From Arthrobacter sp. zg-Y820 (lineage in GTDB: Bacteria > Actinomycetota > Actinomycetes > Actinomycetales > Micrococcaceae): a stretch of DNA of 64,000 bases. The notes below the pieces were generated by a model that did no database searches, was not told the origin of the DNA, and worked only from the letters and a program-made list of their open reading frames with translations. Location of the stretch: the NCBI RefSeq assembly GCF_030142155.1, contig NZ_CP126247.1, positions 1,984,001 through 2,048,000 of the forward strand, in the 5' to 3' direction. Numbering within the stretch: position 1 is the first letter of the stretch; every line of letters begins with the position of its first letter. Shown piece by piece: positions 52,827-62,005 of the stretch. The position numbers were made by a program, and so were the translations under genes.

Positions 52827-53861
52827 ATGAGTCCCGGAACCACCGGCCTCATCATCATTCTGGCTGTACTGATAATTTTTGTCCTGGTCATCCTGGTGAA
52901 ATCGGTCAAGATCATTCCGCAGGCACGCGCCGGCGTCGTCGAGCGGCTGGGTAAATACCAGCGCACGCTCAACCCGGGCCTGACCATCCTGATTCCGTTT
53001 GTGGACCGGCTGCTGCCGCTGCTGGACCTCCGCGAACAGGTGGTGTCCTTTCCTCCGCAGCAGGTGATCACCGAAGACAGCCTCGTGGTCTCGATCGACA
53101 CGGTTGTTTACTTCCAGGTCACCGATCCGCGTGCCGCCACCTACGAAATTGCCAACTACATCCACGCGGTGGAGCAGCTGACCACCACCACCCTGCGCAA
53201 CGTGGTCGGTGGCTTGAACCTCGAAGAAGCGTTGACCTCGCGCGACCGCATCAACGGCCAGCTGCGCGGCGTCCTTGACGAAGCCACCGGCCGCTGGGGC
53301 ATCCGGGTGTCCCGGGTGGAGCTCAAGGCCATCGAACCGCCCCTGTCGATCCAGGACTCCATGGAGAAGCAGATGCGTGCCGAGCGCGAACGCCGCGCAA
53401 CCATCCTGACGGCCGAGGGCACCAAGCAGGCCCAGATCCTGAACGCGGAAGGCCGCCGGCAGGCTGCCATCCTCGCTGCGGAAGGTGATGCGAAAGCCGA
53501 CATCCTCCGGGCCGACGGCGAATCCCAGGCCATCCACAAGGTCTTCGAGGCCATTCACAAGGGCCGCCCGGATCAGAACCTGCTGGCGTACCAGTACCTG
53601 CAGACCCTGCCCAAGCTGGCGGAAGGAACCTCCAACAAGCTCTGGATCATCCCCAGTGAGCTGGGCGAGGCGCTGAAGGGCGTCGGCAGCGCATTGGGGA
53701 ACTTTGTTCCCGACATGCCGGCAGCCAACGGCAGCACGCCGGCTGCTTCCGCGGCCAACGGATCGGTTCCGGACACCGCCGGGGCCGCATCCGGTCCGAC
53801 AACAGCCGCTCCCACGGCGGAAGCTCCGACCCTCGCCGACTCCCCCGACGTTCAGCGCTAG
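52827..53861 (+). CDS. SPFH/Band 7 membrane protein (slipin/QmcA-like)
   Basis: The 344-residue protein has one N-terminal helix (GLIIILAVLIIFVLVILVKSVK), an SPFH domain (AGVVERLGKYQRTLNPGLTILIPFVDRL, VVYFQVTDPRAATYEIANYI), and a predicted coiled coil rich in Ala/Glu (AERERRATILTAEGTKQAQIL). The C-terminus is Pro/Ala/Gly-rich and low in complexity. Such proteins form membrane-associated oligomers with NfeD, whose gene is 99 bases upstream. The ATG at 52827 follows AAGGGGGAA. Confidence 0.94.
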   Translation: MSPGTTGLIIILAVLIIFVLVILVKSVKIIPQARAGVVERLGKYQRTLNPGLTILIPFVDRLLPLLDLREQVVSFPPQQVITEDSLVVSIDTVVYFQVTDPRAATYEIANYIHAVEQLTTTTLRNVVGGLNLEEALTSRDRINGQLRGVLDEATGRWGIRVSRVELKAIEPPLSIQDSMEKQMRAERERRATILTAEGTKQAQILNAEGRRQAAILAAEGDAKADILRADGESQAIHKVFEAIHKGRPDQNLLAYQYLQTLPKLAEGTSNKLWIIPSELGEALKGVGSALGNFVPDMPAANGSTPAASAANGSVPDTAGAASGPTTAAPTAEAPTLADSPDVQR

Positions 53862-53870
53862 CTGCCGCGG

Positions 53871-53899
53871 TTAGCGAAGCCGTCCGCGGCCGGTATAAT
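53871..53899 (+). promoter_or_regulatory. Possible vegetative promoter upstream of rbpA
   Basis: TATAAT at 53894–53899 is a perfect -10; TTAGCG at 53871–53876 is a weak -35 with 17-base spacing. It is about 250 bases upstream of the rbpA start, leaving a long leader. Confidence 0.55.
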
Positions 53900-53962
53900 T
53901 GGTTGTTTGCCGGGGTCTGTCCCTTGGCCCGCCCATTGAAACCGGTCGCGGACGTTCGCGTT

Positions 53963-53988
53963 GGAACATTTGGCGCGAAATCGGCGTT
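53963..53988 (+). promoter_or_regulatory. SigR/SigH-like promoter of rbpA
   Basis: GGAAC (53963–53967) and GTT (53986–53988) are separated by 18 bases, closely matching the thiol-stress sigma-factor pattern GGAAT-N18-GTT. In Streptomyces rbpA belongs to the SigR regulon. It would give a leader of roughly 150 bases. Confidence 0.65.
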
Positions 53989-54147
53989 GAATTCATTGGG
54001 CCGCCTGCGGGACGGCACAGGAACTCGGATGCAGCCTCTGCGTTCGACGGCTCGGCGACACACACGTGAAGGTACCGGAGCGGAACGGTACCAACAGCAC
54101 TACAGATGGGTCCCCTGTGGATCCTTCGGACTGAAGAGGGAGAAAAG

Positions 54148-54504
54148 ATGAGCGATCGCAGCCTGCGGGGTATGCGCCTTGGCGCGCAGAGCATGGAGAC
54201 TGAATCCGGCGTTGAGCCGGCTCCCCGCCAGCGGGTGGAATACCGCTGCGAGGACGGCGAACGGGTATTCGTGACGTTCGCCGCCGAGGCCGACGTTCCT
54301 CCGGTCTGGGTATCCAAGACCGGCAAGGAAGCCCTCCTGGTCGACGGCGAGAAGCCGGACACCAGCAACGACAAGCCGGTGCGTACGCACTGGGACATGC
54401 TGCTGGAACGCCGCAGCATTGAAGAGCTGGAAACGATCCTGCAGGACCGTCTGACTATCCTGCGCGAACGCCGCGGAGAGCGCACTTCTGCTTCGAAGAA
54501 GTAA
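54148..54504 (+). CDS. rbpA: RNA polymerase-binding protein RbpA
   Basis: The 118-residue protein starts SDRSLRGMRLGAQSMETE, the conserved N-terminal region of RbpA. It continues with the core domain (VEYRCEDGERVFVTFAAEADVPPVWVSKTGKEALLVD) and the sigma-interaction helix (RTHWDMLLERRSIEELETILQDRLTILRERRG). It binds RNA polymerase and the principal sigma factor and promotes open-complex formation. Two possible promoters precede it and a perfect hairpin follows. The ATG at 54148 follows AGAGGGAG. Confidence 0.97.
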   Translation: MSDRSLRGMRLGAQSMETESGVEPAPRQRVEYRCEDGERVFVTFAAEADVPPVWVSKTGKEALLVDGEKPDTSNDKPVRTHWDMLLERRSIEELETILQDRLTILRERRGERTSASKK

Positions 54505-54515
54505 CTCCGCCGCAT

Positions 54516-54553
54516 AAAGGGAGGGGGCTGCCGTCCGGCAGCCCCCTCCCTTT
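54516..54553. terminator. Perfect 17-bp hairpin terminator after rbpA
   Basis: AAAGGGAGGGGGCTGCC (54516–54532) pairs perfectly with 54537–54553 around a GTCC loop; the stem ends in TTT and is followed by another T. It lies between rbpA and the convergent glycosyltransferase gene, and its symmetry suits bidirectional termination. Confidence 0.88.
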
Positions 54554-54569
54554 TGTTAACCCCGAAGGG

Positions 54570-55298
54570 TTAGCCGCGCTTGGTCAGCTTCTTCCAGCGG
54601 GCACCCAGGCCCCACTTGGTGACGTTGGCCATCGCTTCGAAGACAATGTTGCCGCTCATTTTGGAGGCGCCGAACTCACGCTCGACGAAGGTGATGGGCA
54701 CCTCCTTGATGCTCAGCCCGAGGCGGGCCACACGGAACGTCATGTCCACCTGGAAGCCGTAGCCCACTGACTCCACGGCACTCAGGTCCAGCTTTTCCAG
54801 GGTGGTGCGCTGGAACGCCCGGTAGCCGGCGGTGATGTCCCGGACGCCGATTCCCAGCATCAGGCGGGAGTAGGTGCTTCCGCCCCTGGACAGGATTTTG
54901 CGGTGCAGCGGCCAGTTGACCACGGATCCGCCGGGCACCCAGCGCGAACCGATGACCAGATCCGCCCCTGCCTCGGCAGCGGCCAGCAGCAGCGGCAGCT
55001 GCTCGGGTTTGTGGGATCCGTCGGCATCCATCTCCACCAGGATGTCGTAGTCCCGCGCCAGGCCCCAGCGGAACCCGGCGATATACGCTGCCCCGAGGCC
55101 CTCTTTGCCTCTGCGGTGCAGGACATGGACCTGAGGATCGACGGCGGCGATTCCGTCCGCATAGGCGCCGGTGCCGTCCGGGCTGTTATCGTCCGCGATC
55201 AGTACATCCGAGTCCGGCACCGCCGCCCGCAGCCGCTGAAGCGTCTTGGGGAGGGATTCGATCTCGTTGTAGGTCGGGATGATGGTCAGGACGCGCAC
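54570..55298 (-). CDS. Polyprenol monophosphomannose synthase-like GT2
   Basis: The 242-residue protein has the GT2 core of dolichol/polyprenol phosphate mannose synthases: TIIPTYNEIESLPKTLQRL, DVLIADDNSPDGTGAYAD, the DXD-type EMDADGSHKPEQLP, GSRWVPGGSV and AFQRTTLEKLDL. It should transfer mannose from GDP-mannose to polyprenyl phosphate at the membrane for lipoglycan or glycoprotein synthesis. The GTG at 55298 follows AAAGGCGA with good spacing, so it is preferred over the ATG at 55313. There is no C-terminal membrane domain, as in the Ppm1 catalytic subunit of many actinobacteria. Confidence 0.9.
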   Translation of the reverse strand: MRVLTIIPTYNEIESLPKTLQRLRAAVPDSDVLIADDNSPDGTGAYADGIAAVDPQVHVLHRRGKEGLGAAYIAGFRWGLARDYDILVEMDADGSHKPEQLPLLLAAAEAGADLVIGSRWVPGGSVVNWPLHRKILSRGGSTYSRLMLGIGVRDITAGYRAFQRTTLEKLDLSAVESVGYGFQVDMTFRVARLGLSIKEVPITFVEREFGASKMSGNIVFEAMANVTKWGLGARWKKLTKRG

Positions 55299-55735
55299 GC
55301 ATTCGCCTTTCATTGGGAATAGGCTGCACGAACGCAGCCGTGGGGTCGGTACCCCGGCAAGACTTCCCAGTATATGGGAGTGAGCCTGCGCCAACGTCCA
55401 GCTCCAATGCCGCGCCGGTCACACACAAGGGCAGGCCCTGCCGCCTTCGGGCCAGCCCGGCCGAAGCCGGGGCTGTTTTCTACTGACGGTTGAGCCTGCC
55501 CTGGTGCGCACTGCGTACCTGGTCGGTACCCGGTTTTGGCCGCCGAGTACCCGGTCGGCACAGCGGTGCGGTGTGCGGTATTTCCTGCGCAGCAAATTCG
55601 GTTCCCCGAAGTCCGCCTGCGATTCCCTTAGCCTACGTGCTGTCTGATCTCTGTCAACAAGCTTCTGACTAGGTACTTTGACCGACGGTGCAGGTCACGC
55701 GGGCGAGCCGCCGCGGCTTTTCGGTGCGCCTGAAC
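55299..55735. other. Intergenic region without a gene
   Basis: No convincing reading frame, terminator or promoter is visible. The stretch contains several GGTACC/GTACCCGG-type words (near 55345, 55525 and 55545) with partial symmetry. It separates the synthase start from the amidohydrolase stop, so it should hold the promoter of the synthase gene. Confidence 0.5.
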
Positions 55736-57379
55736 TCAGAAACCTACCGCCCGGTAGAGTTCGCTGCCGTCGTGGACGGTCAGCAGGCAGCGCGGCTGGT
55801 GTCCGGTATCCAGCGCCGGCAGCAGCGGGGTGCCCGCCCGGGGATCGGTGCTCCAGGAGGCACCCTTGGCATCGGGGGTCTGCACCATCAGCTCCTCGAC
55901 TTCCCAGATGGCGTAGGACGCGGGCGCGCCCGGAGCCAGCTGGCCCAGCATGAAGTTTCCGGCCCCTGCGGCCCGCCATCCGGCCCTGGTATGGCCGATG
56001 AAAGCCGCCCGGGCGGAGATCCGCTCGGCCGGATTGGAATGGGAAATTGCGGCCCGGACGGCGGCCCAGGGATTCATCGGGATCACCGGTGAGTCCGACC
56101 CAAGGGCAACCATCACGCCGGCCGAAAGGAGGGACGCGAACCGGTTCATGGATCCGCTCCGCTCCCCCAGCCGCTGCTCGTAGAGACCGCCGGTGCCGCC
56201 CCAGGCGGCGTCGAAACCGGCCTGCATGCTGGCGACGGCGCCGAAGCGCACCAATTCGGCGATGGCGCCGTCGTCGGCCAGTTCCAAATGTTCCATGCGG
56301 TGGTGCGACGCACGGATGCGGTCCTCACCCACGGCGTCGGCCGCGATCCGCAGCCCGGCCAGGACCGTGTCCAGGCCGGCGTCGCCGATGACGTGGAAAC
56401 CGCCCTGGAGACCGGCGCGGGTGGCCAGTTCCAAGTGTCGTCCGGCTTGCTCGGCGCTCAGGTACAGGGTGCCGCTGGACTCCGGGGCGTCGGTGTAGGG
56501 TGCGCGCAGGGCCGCGGTCCGGGCGCCGAGGGAACCGTCGATATTCAAGTCGCCGGCCAGCCCGATTAGCCGCCCTTCGAAGGGTGCGGTGATTTCGGCC
56601 AGTTCCGCCTCGGTCTGTGCCAGCTGTCCCCAGTAGGGAAGCACCTGCGGCAGGGGGTCCGCGCCCAGCGAGCCCTCCAGGCCCATCAGCTGGCGCAGGT
56701 CCTCGACGGGCGCAATGTGCGGCGCCGCCATTTCGGTCACGGCGATGATTCCCTGCCCGGCGGCGTGCTTCAGCGCAGCCTGCTGATAGCGCGACCGCTG
56801 CACCAGGTCCAGGGAGCGGGCGGCGGTGCGGGCCAGGGTGTGTGCGGCACGCACCACGAAGCCGTTGTCCCAGCCATCGTGCTCCGCCAGTTTCAGGGTG
56901 GCGGCGAGGGTTCCGGACACGACGGCGCAGTGCACGTCGGTCCGGGCCAGATACACGGGCCGGTCCCCCGAGGCGGCGTCCAGCTCCGCAGCCGTCGGCA
57001 CCCGGCGCTCGGGCCACGCCGATTCGTCCCAGCCGTAGCCTGTGAGCAGCCCCTCAGTGCCGGCGGCAGCCTTGGCCACCAGCTCGAGGAGCTCCGCCAG
57101 CGAGGCCGCTCGGGAGAGGTCCAGGGCGGACAGCGCCGCTCCCGTTTCGGTGATGTGCGCGTGCGAGTCAACGAACCCGGGAGTGATGAGGGCGCCCTGC
57201 AGGTCCACGACCGTCATCCGTGAGTCCTGAATGGAGGTGGCGGCGTGTTCGGAGCCGACCCATGCCACGGTGTCCCCCTCCACCAGCATCGCCGTGGCGA
57301 ACGGATCTGCCGCGCTGTAGACGGACCCGTTGCGGTAGAGCGTCAGCTGCGGGGTTCCGGAAGGAGGCTGGGTGTTCAA
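55736..57379 (-). CDS. Amidohydrolase family protein (YtcJ-like)
   Basis: The 547-residue protein shows the amidohydrolase metal site: GFVDSHAHITETGAALSALDLS near the N-terminus with the HxH motif (HAH), HVIGDAGLDTVL with a further His, and SHHRMEHLELADD. A late ALGSDSPVIPMNPWAAVRAA holds the catalytic Asp. YtcJ-like enzymes are predicted cytosolic metal hydrolases of unclear substrate. The ATG at 57379 begins at the usual N-terminal strand. It is 93 bases downstream of the helY stop and may share its transcript. Confidence 0.9.
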   Translation of the reverse strand: MNTQPPSGTPQLTLYRNGSVYSAADPFATAMLVEGDTVAWVGSEHAATSIQDSRMTVVDLQGALITPGFVDSHAHITETGAALSALDLSRAASLAELLELVAKAAAGTEGLLTGYGWDESAWPERRVPTAAELDAASGDRPVYLARTDVHCAVVSGTLAATLKLAEHDGWDNGFVVRAAHTLARTAARSLDLVQRSRYQQAALKHAAGQGIIAVTEMAAPHIAPVEDLRQLMGLEGSLGADPLPQVLPYWGQLAQTEAELAEITAPFEGRLIGLAGDLNIDGSLGARTAALRAPYTDAPESSGTLYLSAEQAGRHLELATRAGLQGGFHVIGDAGLDTVLAGLRIAADAVGEDRIRASHHRMEHLELADDGAIAELVRFGAVASMQAGFDAAWGGTGGLYEQRLGERSGSMNRFASLLSAGVMVALGSDSPVIPMNPWAAVRAAISHSNPAERISARAAFIGHTRAGWRAAGAGNFMLGQLAPGAPASYAIWEVEELMVQTPDAKGASWSTDPRAGTPLLPALDTGHQPRCLLTVHDGSELYRAVGF

Positions 57380-57472
57380 GGACTTACCTGTTTTCTGTAG
57401 CTGTGTGGTTGAAAGATCCCCGCCGACCGGATCGGGACGGCGGGGAGCTGCGGGGCGGCTTTGCCGGGCGGG

Positions 57473-60313
57473 TTATTCGCTGACCGCGGAGTAGGCGACG
57501 ACGCCGCGCCGGATCAGGCCGATGGCATCGATGCAGCGCCGGCGCAGCCCGTCGGGCAGGTCCGGAACTTTGGCCAGCTGATCCAGCAGGTCAATGACCT
57601 GCTTGGTCCACCGCACAAAGTCACCGGCGGCCAGCTCGGTGCCGTTGAGCGCCAGCTGCAGGTGTTTGCCCTTGGCCCACTTGTACATCGGCCACACCAG
57701 GCCCAGCTCGGGTTCCCCAGTTTGCGGCAGCCGCTCCGCTTCCTCGATGTCGGTGAGGCGGGACCACTGCTGGACGATGAGGTCCATGGCAACCTCGAGG
57801 GAGACGCTGGGCAGCCGCGGCCGCACGCCCCGCTCCTCGCGCTTGGCCTGGTAGACCAGGGTCGTGGCCAGCGCCGCCAGCTCAGCCGCATCGACGTCGC
57901 TGAACGCGCCGTGCTGCAGGGACAAAGCGATCAGCAGGTCCTTCTCACCGTAGATCCGGCGCAGCTTCTGGCCGGCCGGAGTCACCGCCGATCGTCCGGT
58001 CTCGTCCGGAGCTACGTAGCCGTAGTGCCCCAGGACATCGCAGACACGGTCAAAGGTCTTGGCGATGGTGTTGGTGCGGCCTCGGATCTGCGCCGCGAGA
58101 GTGTCCGTCTCCCGGCGCAGCTTCCACCAGCGTTCGGCCCAGCGGGCATGGTTTTCCCGGTCGCTGCAGCCGTGGCAGGGGTGTGCGCGCATCTTCCGCC
58201 GCAGTTCAGTGATGGCCTGCTCCTGCCGGTCGGCGGCCAGGTGGAGCGCGCCGCGTTTGGCTGCCGCACGCGGGGGCCGGTGATCATGCAGGGCGTTGCG
58301 GACCGAGGAGGCCAAATCACGGCGGTCCTTCGCTGTCCGGGAGTTGAAGGATTTCGGAATGCGGATGTGCGAAACGGTTTCCACGGCCCCGTCCAGCTCG
58401 GAGGCGGTGATCCGGCGGATCTGCTTGTCCTCGGTCAGGACGGTGGTCCGTGCCTCCCTGCCCTGCTGCGCGTCCTGCGGCAGCACCACGGCATAGCCGG
58501 AGTTCCGGCCGCCCGGAATCAGGATGACGTCGCCCGCGGCCAGGGCATCCAGCGAGGCGGCGACGGCGGACCGGCGGTCCCGCGCGCGGGACTTCGAGGC
58601 CTGCGCCTCGGCGTCGGAGAGTTGGCGGCGCAGTGCCGCGTACTCGGTGAAGTCCCCCAGATGGCAGGTCATGGCCTTTTCATAGCCGGCCAGGGATTCC
58701 TCCCGGGACCGCACCTGCTTGGCCAGGCCAACGACCGAGCGGTCGGCCTGGAACTGGGCGAAGGAGGACTCCAGGATCTCGCGGGAGCGCTCACGGCCAA
58801 ACTGGGCCATGAGGTTGATGCTCATGTTGTACGTGGGCCGGAAACTGGAGTTCAGCGGATAGGTCCGCCGGGAGGCAAGACCGGCGACGGCGGCCGGATC
58901 GGTGCCCGGCTGCCACAGGACCACGGCGTGGCCCTCGACGTCGATGCCCCGGCGGCCGGCGCGGCCGGTGAGCTGGGTGTACTCCCCCGCCGTGATGTCC
59001 ACGTGCGCCTCGCCGTTGAACTTGTCCAATTTTTCCAGGACCACGGTGCGCGCGGGCATGTTGATTCCCAGTGCCAGGGTTTCAGTGGCGAAGACGGCGC
59101 GGACCAGCCCGGCGGTGAAGAGCCGTTCCACCACTTCCTTGAAGGTGGGCAGCATCCCGGCGTGATGGGCGGCGAATCCGCGGATCAGGCCCTCCCGCCA
59201 AGTCCAGAAGCCCAGGACTTCCAGATCGTCCTCGGGGATGTCCTGGCTGGCCTCGTCCACGATGCGGGCGATGGCCAGGCGCTCGGACTCGTTGGTGAGC
59301 CAGAGGCCGGATTCGACGCACTGCCGGACGGCACCTTCGCAGCCGTTGCGGGAGAAGATGAAGGTGATGGCCGGCAGCAGGCCCCGCTTCTCGAGCTGGG
59401 CTATGACGGCCGGGCGCGAGGCCTTCGGGATCCGGGTGGTCGGCGGCCCGGCGTGCCCGCGGCGCGGTGCGTCCCGGCGTCCCCCGCGGGAGGAACCGCG
59501 TGAACCGCCCCAGTGTCCGCGCTGGTTGATGCGCGACTCGGCGCGCGCCAGCTCCAGCAGCTCGGGATTCACCCGGTAGCGTTCCTGCACGCCGGCAGGC
59601 TGCTCGGGTTCGGCTGCCTCGTCGAAGGACACATCGGATTCAAACAGGTCCATGATGTCCCGGCCCACCATTACATGCTGCCAGAGCGGGACGGGACGGT
59701 GCTCGGAAACCACGACGTCGGTGTCGCCCCGGACAGTGTCCAGCCAGGCCCCGAATTCCTCGGCGTTCGAGACCGTTGCGCTCAGCGAGACCAGCTGCAC
59801 GTCCGAGCGGAGGTGGATGATGACTTCTTCCCAGACGGCACCGCGGAAGCGGTCCGCAAGGTAGTGCACTTCATCCATCACGACATAACCCAGGTCATCC
59901 AGGGTGGCGGAGTTGGAGTACAGCATGTTCCGCAGCACTTCGGTGGTCATGACGACGACGTCGGCGTCCGGGTTGATGCTGGTGTCGCCGGTCAGCAGGC
60001 CAACCCGTTCCGCACCGTAGGACGCCGAGAGCTCCAGGTACTTCTGGTTGCTCAGGGCCTTGATGGGTGTCGTATAAAACGCCTTGAGCCCGCGCTCGAG
60101 GGCCATGTAGACGGCGAACTCCCCCACCACGGTCTTTCCCGCACCGGTGGGGGCGGCCACCAGGACGCCGCGGCCGGCCTCCACGGAGCGGCAGGCATCC
60201 GTCTGGAAAGGGTCAAGGTCAAACCCGAGCTGCTGCTCGAAGACCGCCAGCTTGGTCTTGGAGTGTTCGGCGAGTTGTTTCGCGGCTCTGTACCGCTCCG
60301 ACGGGGAAGTCAT
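57473..60313 (-). CDS. helY: DEAD/DEAH-box RNA helicase HelY (Ski2/Mtr4-like)
   Basis: The 946-residue protein has helicase motif I (APTGAGKTVVGEF), motif II DEVH (VMDEVHYLADRFRGAVWEEV), motif III SLSATVSNAEEFG and motif VI QLTGRAGRRGIDVEG. A Gly/Arg-rich insertion (RGHWGGSRGSSRGGRRDAPRRG) precedes the second RecA domain, and a long C-terminal helical domain follows with RAHPCHGCSDRENHARWAERW. It is the actinobacterial Mtr4-like helicase gene normally found beside tatC. It probably remodels RNA with the degradosome. It is 94 bases downstream of tatC. Confidence 0.96.
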   Translation of the reverse strand: MTSPSERYRAAKQLAEHSKTKLAVFEQQLGFDLDPFQTDACRSVEAGRGVLVAAPTGAGKTVVGEFAVYMALERGLKAFYTTPIKALSNQKYLELSASYGAERVGLLTGDTSINPDADVVVMTTEVLRNMLYSNSATLDDLGYVVMDEVHYLADRFRGAVWEEVIIHLRSDVQLVSLSATVSNAEEFGAWLDTVRGDTDVVVSEHRPVPLWQHVMVGRDIMDLFESDVSFDEAAEPEQPAGVQERYRVNPELLELARAESRINQRGHWGGSRGSSRGGRRDAPRRGHAGPPTTRIPKASRPAVIAQLEKRGLLPAITFIFSRNGCEGAVRQCVESGLWLTNESERLAIARIVDEASQDIPEDDLEVLGFWTWREGLIRGFAAHHAGMLPTFKEVVERLFTAGLVRAVFATETLALGINMPARTVVLEKLDKFNGEAHVDITAGEYTQLTGRAGRRGIDVEGHAVVLWQPGTDPAAVAGLASRRTYPLNSSFRPTYNMSINLMAQFGRERSREILESSFAQFQADRSVVGLAKQVRSREESLAGYEKAMTCHLGDFTEYAALRRQLSDAEAQASKSRARDRRSAVAASLDALAAGDVILIPGGRNSGYAVVLPQDAQQGREARTTVLTEDKQIRRITASELDGAVETVSHIRIPKSFNSRTAKDRRDLASSVRNALHDHRPPRAAAKRGALHLAADRQEQAITELRRKMRAHPCHGCSDRENHARWAERWWKLRRETDTLAAQIRGRTNTIAKTFDRVCDVLGHYGYVAPDETGRSAVTPAGQKLRRIYGEKDLLIALSLQHGAFSDVDAAELAALATTLVYQAKREERGVRPRLPSVSLEVAMDLIVQQWSRLTDIEEAERLPQTGEPELGLVWPMYKWAKGKHLQLALNGTELAAGDFVRWTKQVIDLLDQLAKVPDLPDGLRRRCIDAIGLIRRGVVAYSAVSE

Positions 60314-60407
60314 GTTCCCAGCCTAGACTCTGCCCGCCCCCGGCCGCGCGTCCGGACCCGGGGCTCCGCCTTGGGCTGAAAGTCCGAACCGCACTGCCGG
60401 CAGCGCC

Positions 60408-61235
60408 TTACAGGTTCTCCAGCGGAGTGGCGGTGTCGGCGCTTGCGCTGACGGCCGCTTCGCGGGCCGCGTTCCGGCGATCCCGGCGCCTGTCGTTGAC
60501 AAGGCAGATTCCCACTGCGGCCGCGAAAAGCACCAGCAGCGGCGCAGCCATGTAGAACATGGTGAGGGCGTCGCCGCCGGGTGCTGCCATGGCAGCGAAG
60601 ACGCAGATCAGGAAGATAGTGATGCGCCAGTACTTGACGATCGTTTTCCCCCGGAGGATGCCGGCCATGTTCAGGCCCACCAGCACCACCGGAATCAGGA
60701 AAGCGATGCCGAAGGCCAGCAGGAGGCGGATCACGAAGGCCAGGTACACCGTAGCGGTGATGACGTTGGCGCTGCCCTCGGGCGTGAAGCCGGTGAGCAC
60801 CTCAATGGCGCTGGGCAGAAGCAGCCAGGCCAGGTACACGCCGCCCAGGAACAGCGGCACTGAGGCAGCCATGAACCCGAGGGTCATGCGCCGTTCCTTG
60901 GTCTTGAGCCCGGGGGTAATGAAGGCCCACAGCTGGTACAGCCACACCGGGCAGGACAGCAGCAGTCCGATAAAGACCGAGACCTGGATCATCTGGTCAA
61001 AGGGTGTCGCCACGCCCTCGAAGTTGATCGTGGCGAAGCGCCCCTCCTGGTTGCCCACGTCCAGGACCGGACGGGTCAGGGCATTAAAGACCGGCATGTA
61101 CAGGAAGAACCCGGCAACCGTGCCGAGGACCACGGCAATGCCGGCCTTGAACAGACGGTTGCGGGCTTCCCGCAGGTGCTCCTTGAGGGCCATCCGACCC
61201 TCAGGGTTGGAATTGCGCCCTTTGGTCAGCGCCAC
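60408..61235 (-). CDS. tatC: Sec-independent protein translocase TatC
   Basis: The 275-residue protein has six predicted membrane helices. The N-terminal conserved region is NPEGRMALKEHLREARNRLFKAG, with the TatC Glu that binds the twin-arginine signal in EHLREARNR (here EAR rather than the common ELR). FVIRLLLAFGIAFLIPVV is the typical fifth-helix region. It forms the signal-recognition unit of the Tat export complex with TatA, encoded immediately upstream (5 bases). The GTG at 61235 is supported by the conserved NPEGRM sequence, though an ATG at 61193 has a better SD. Confidence 0.96.
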   Translation of the reverse strand: MALTKGRNSNPEGRMALKEHLREARNRLFKAGIAVVLGTVAGFFLYMPVFNALTRPVLDVGNQEGRFATINFEGVATPFDQMIQVSVFIGLLLSCPVWLYQLWAFITPGLKTKERRMTLGFMAASVPLFLGGVYLAWLLLPSAIEVLTGFTPEGSANVITATVYLAFVIRLLLAFGIAFLIPVVLVGLNMAGILRGKTIVKYWRITIFLICVFAAMAAPGGDALTMFYMAAPLLVLFAAAVGICLVNDRRRDRRNAAREAAVSASADTATPLENL

Positions 61236-61240
61236 GGCCG

Positions 61241-61558
61241 TTACAGGCCGGTGGGCGGGTTACCCGCGGGGCGCTGATCCGGACCGGTTGTCCCGGTTGT
61301 TCCGGAGGCACGCGGTGCCGCCGGCGGCGTCTGGACCCCGGATGCTCCGGCGGGCGGGTTGGTGACGATCCGGCCCTCCACCGTCTCTTCGGGCGTGGAA
61401 TCGGACGGGTTTTCGTCCTTCATCTGGCGGACCTCGGACTTGAAAATCCGCAGGGACTGCCCCATGCTGCGGGCCAGTCCGGGAAGTTTGGGTGCGCCGA
61501 AGAGCAGAAGGGCCAGAACGACCAGGATTACAATGTGCCAGCCTTGAATACCGTTCAT
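61241..61558 (-). CDS. tatA: Sec-independent protein translocase TatA
   Basis: The 105-residue protein has one N-terminal membrane helix (GWHIVILVVLALLLFG), the hinge APKLPGLARSMGQSLRIFKSEV amphipathic helix and a hydrophilic tail rich in Pro, Thr and Gly. This is the canonical TatA layout. It oligomerises to form the export conduit with TatC. The ATG at 61558 opens the gene and tatC follows with only five bases between. Confidence 0.95.
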   Translation of the reverse strand: MNGIQGWHIVILVVLALLLFGAPKLPGLARSMGQSLRIFKSEVRQMKDENPSDSTPEETVEGRIVTNPPAGASGVQTPPAAPRASGTTGTTGPDQRPAGNPPTGL

Positions 61559-61591
61559 GCCGGGTGTCCTTTCGTTTTGAGACAGTTTACG

Positions 61592-61930
61592 TCAGAGTCC
61601 TGGAAAGTCCCGCAGGGCGCGGGGCTGCCCGTTGGCCAGGCGCCGGCTGATCCGGCGTTCCCGGCGGCCGGCCTGGCGCGCCTCTTTTCCTTCTTCGTAG
61701 CGGACCTTCACCAGGATTGGATCCGCAAAAATCCCGAGTTCAGCGTCGGGAGACTTCTCTGCAGGCGGCGCAGCGGCGGGTGCTGAAACTGCCAGCGACG
61801 AGACCGCAGTCTCCGCTTCCCGCAATGTCGCCATGAGCTTGCGGAAGATCCGCCAGCCGATGAGGGCGTAAAAAGCGGCTGCGGCGACGATGAGCGCCGC
61901 CCATATCAAAATCCAGGACCACCAAGGCAT
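61592..61930 (-). CDS. Small membrane protein of the tat–paf locus
   Basis: The 112-residue protein has one N-terminal membrane helix (SWILIWAALIVAAAAFYALIGWRIF), an Ala/Pro-rich linker and a basic C-terminus (KVRYEEGKEARQAGRRERRISRRL). It lies between pafBC and tatA on the same strand. It is conserved in position in Arthrobacter-like genomes to my knowledge, but no function is assigned. Confidence 0.78.
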   Translation of the reverse strand: MPWWSWILIWAALIVAAAAFYALIGWRIFRKLMATLREAETAVSSLAVSAPAAAPPAEKSPDAELGIFADPILVKVRYEEGKEARQAGRRERRISRRLANGQPRALRDFPGL

Positions 61931-62005
61931 GAGTCCAGCATAGTGCGGGCAGCCGCTGCGGGACGCATCGCCGCAGCGCGCCTCACAGCAGGAGGGCCGG
62001 CGGAG

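Noticed and set aside
57461..59503. Plus-strand frame of 680 codons opposite helY
   Set aside because: It mirrors the helicase codons; the composition is Gly/Ala/His/Gln-rich and matches no family.
59880..59892. GACATAAC word similar to the dif-proximal repeats
   Set aside because: It is a single copy inside helY coding sequence and is 12 kb away from dif.
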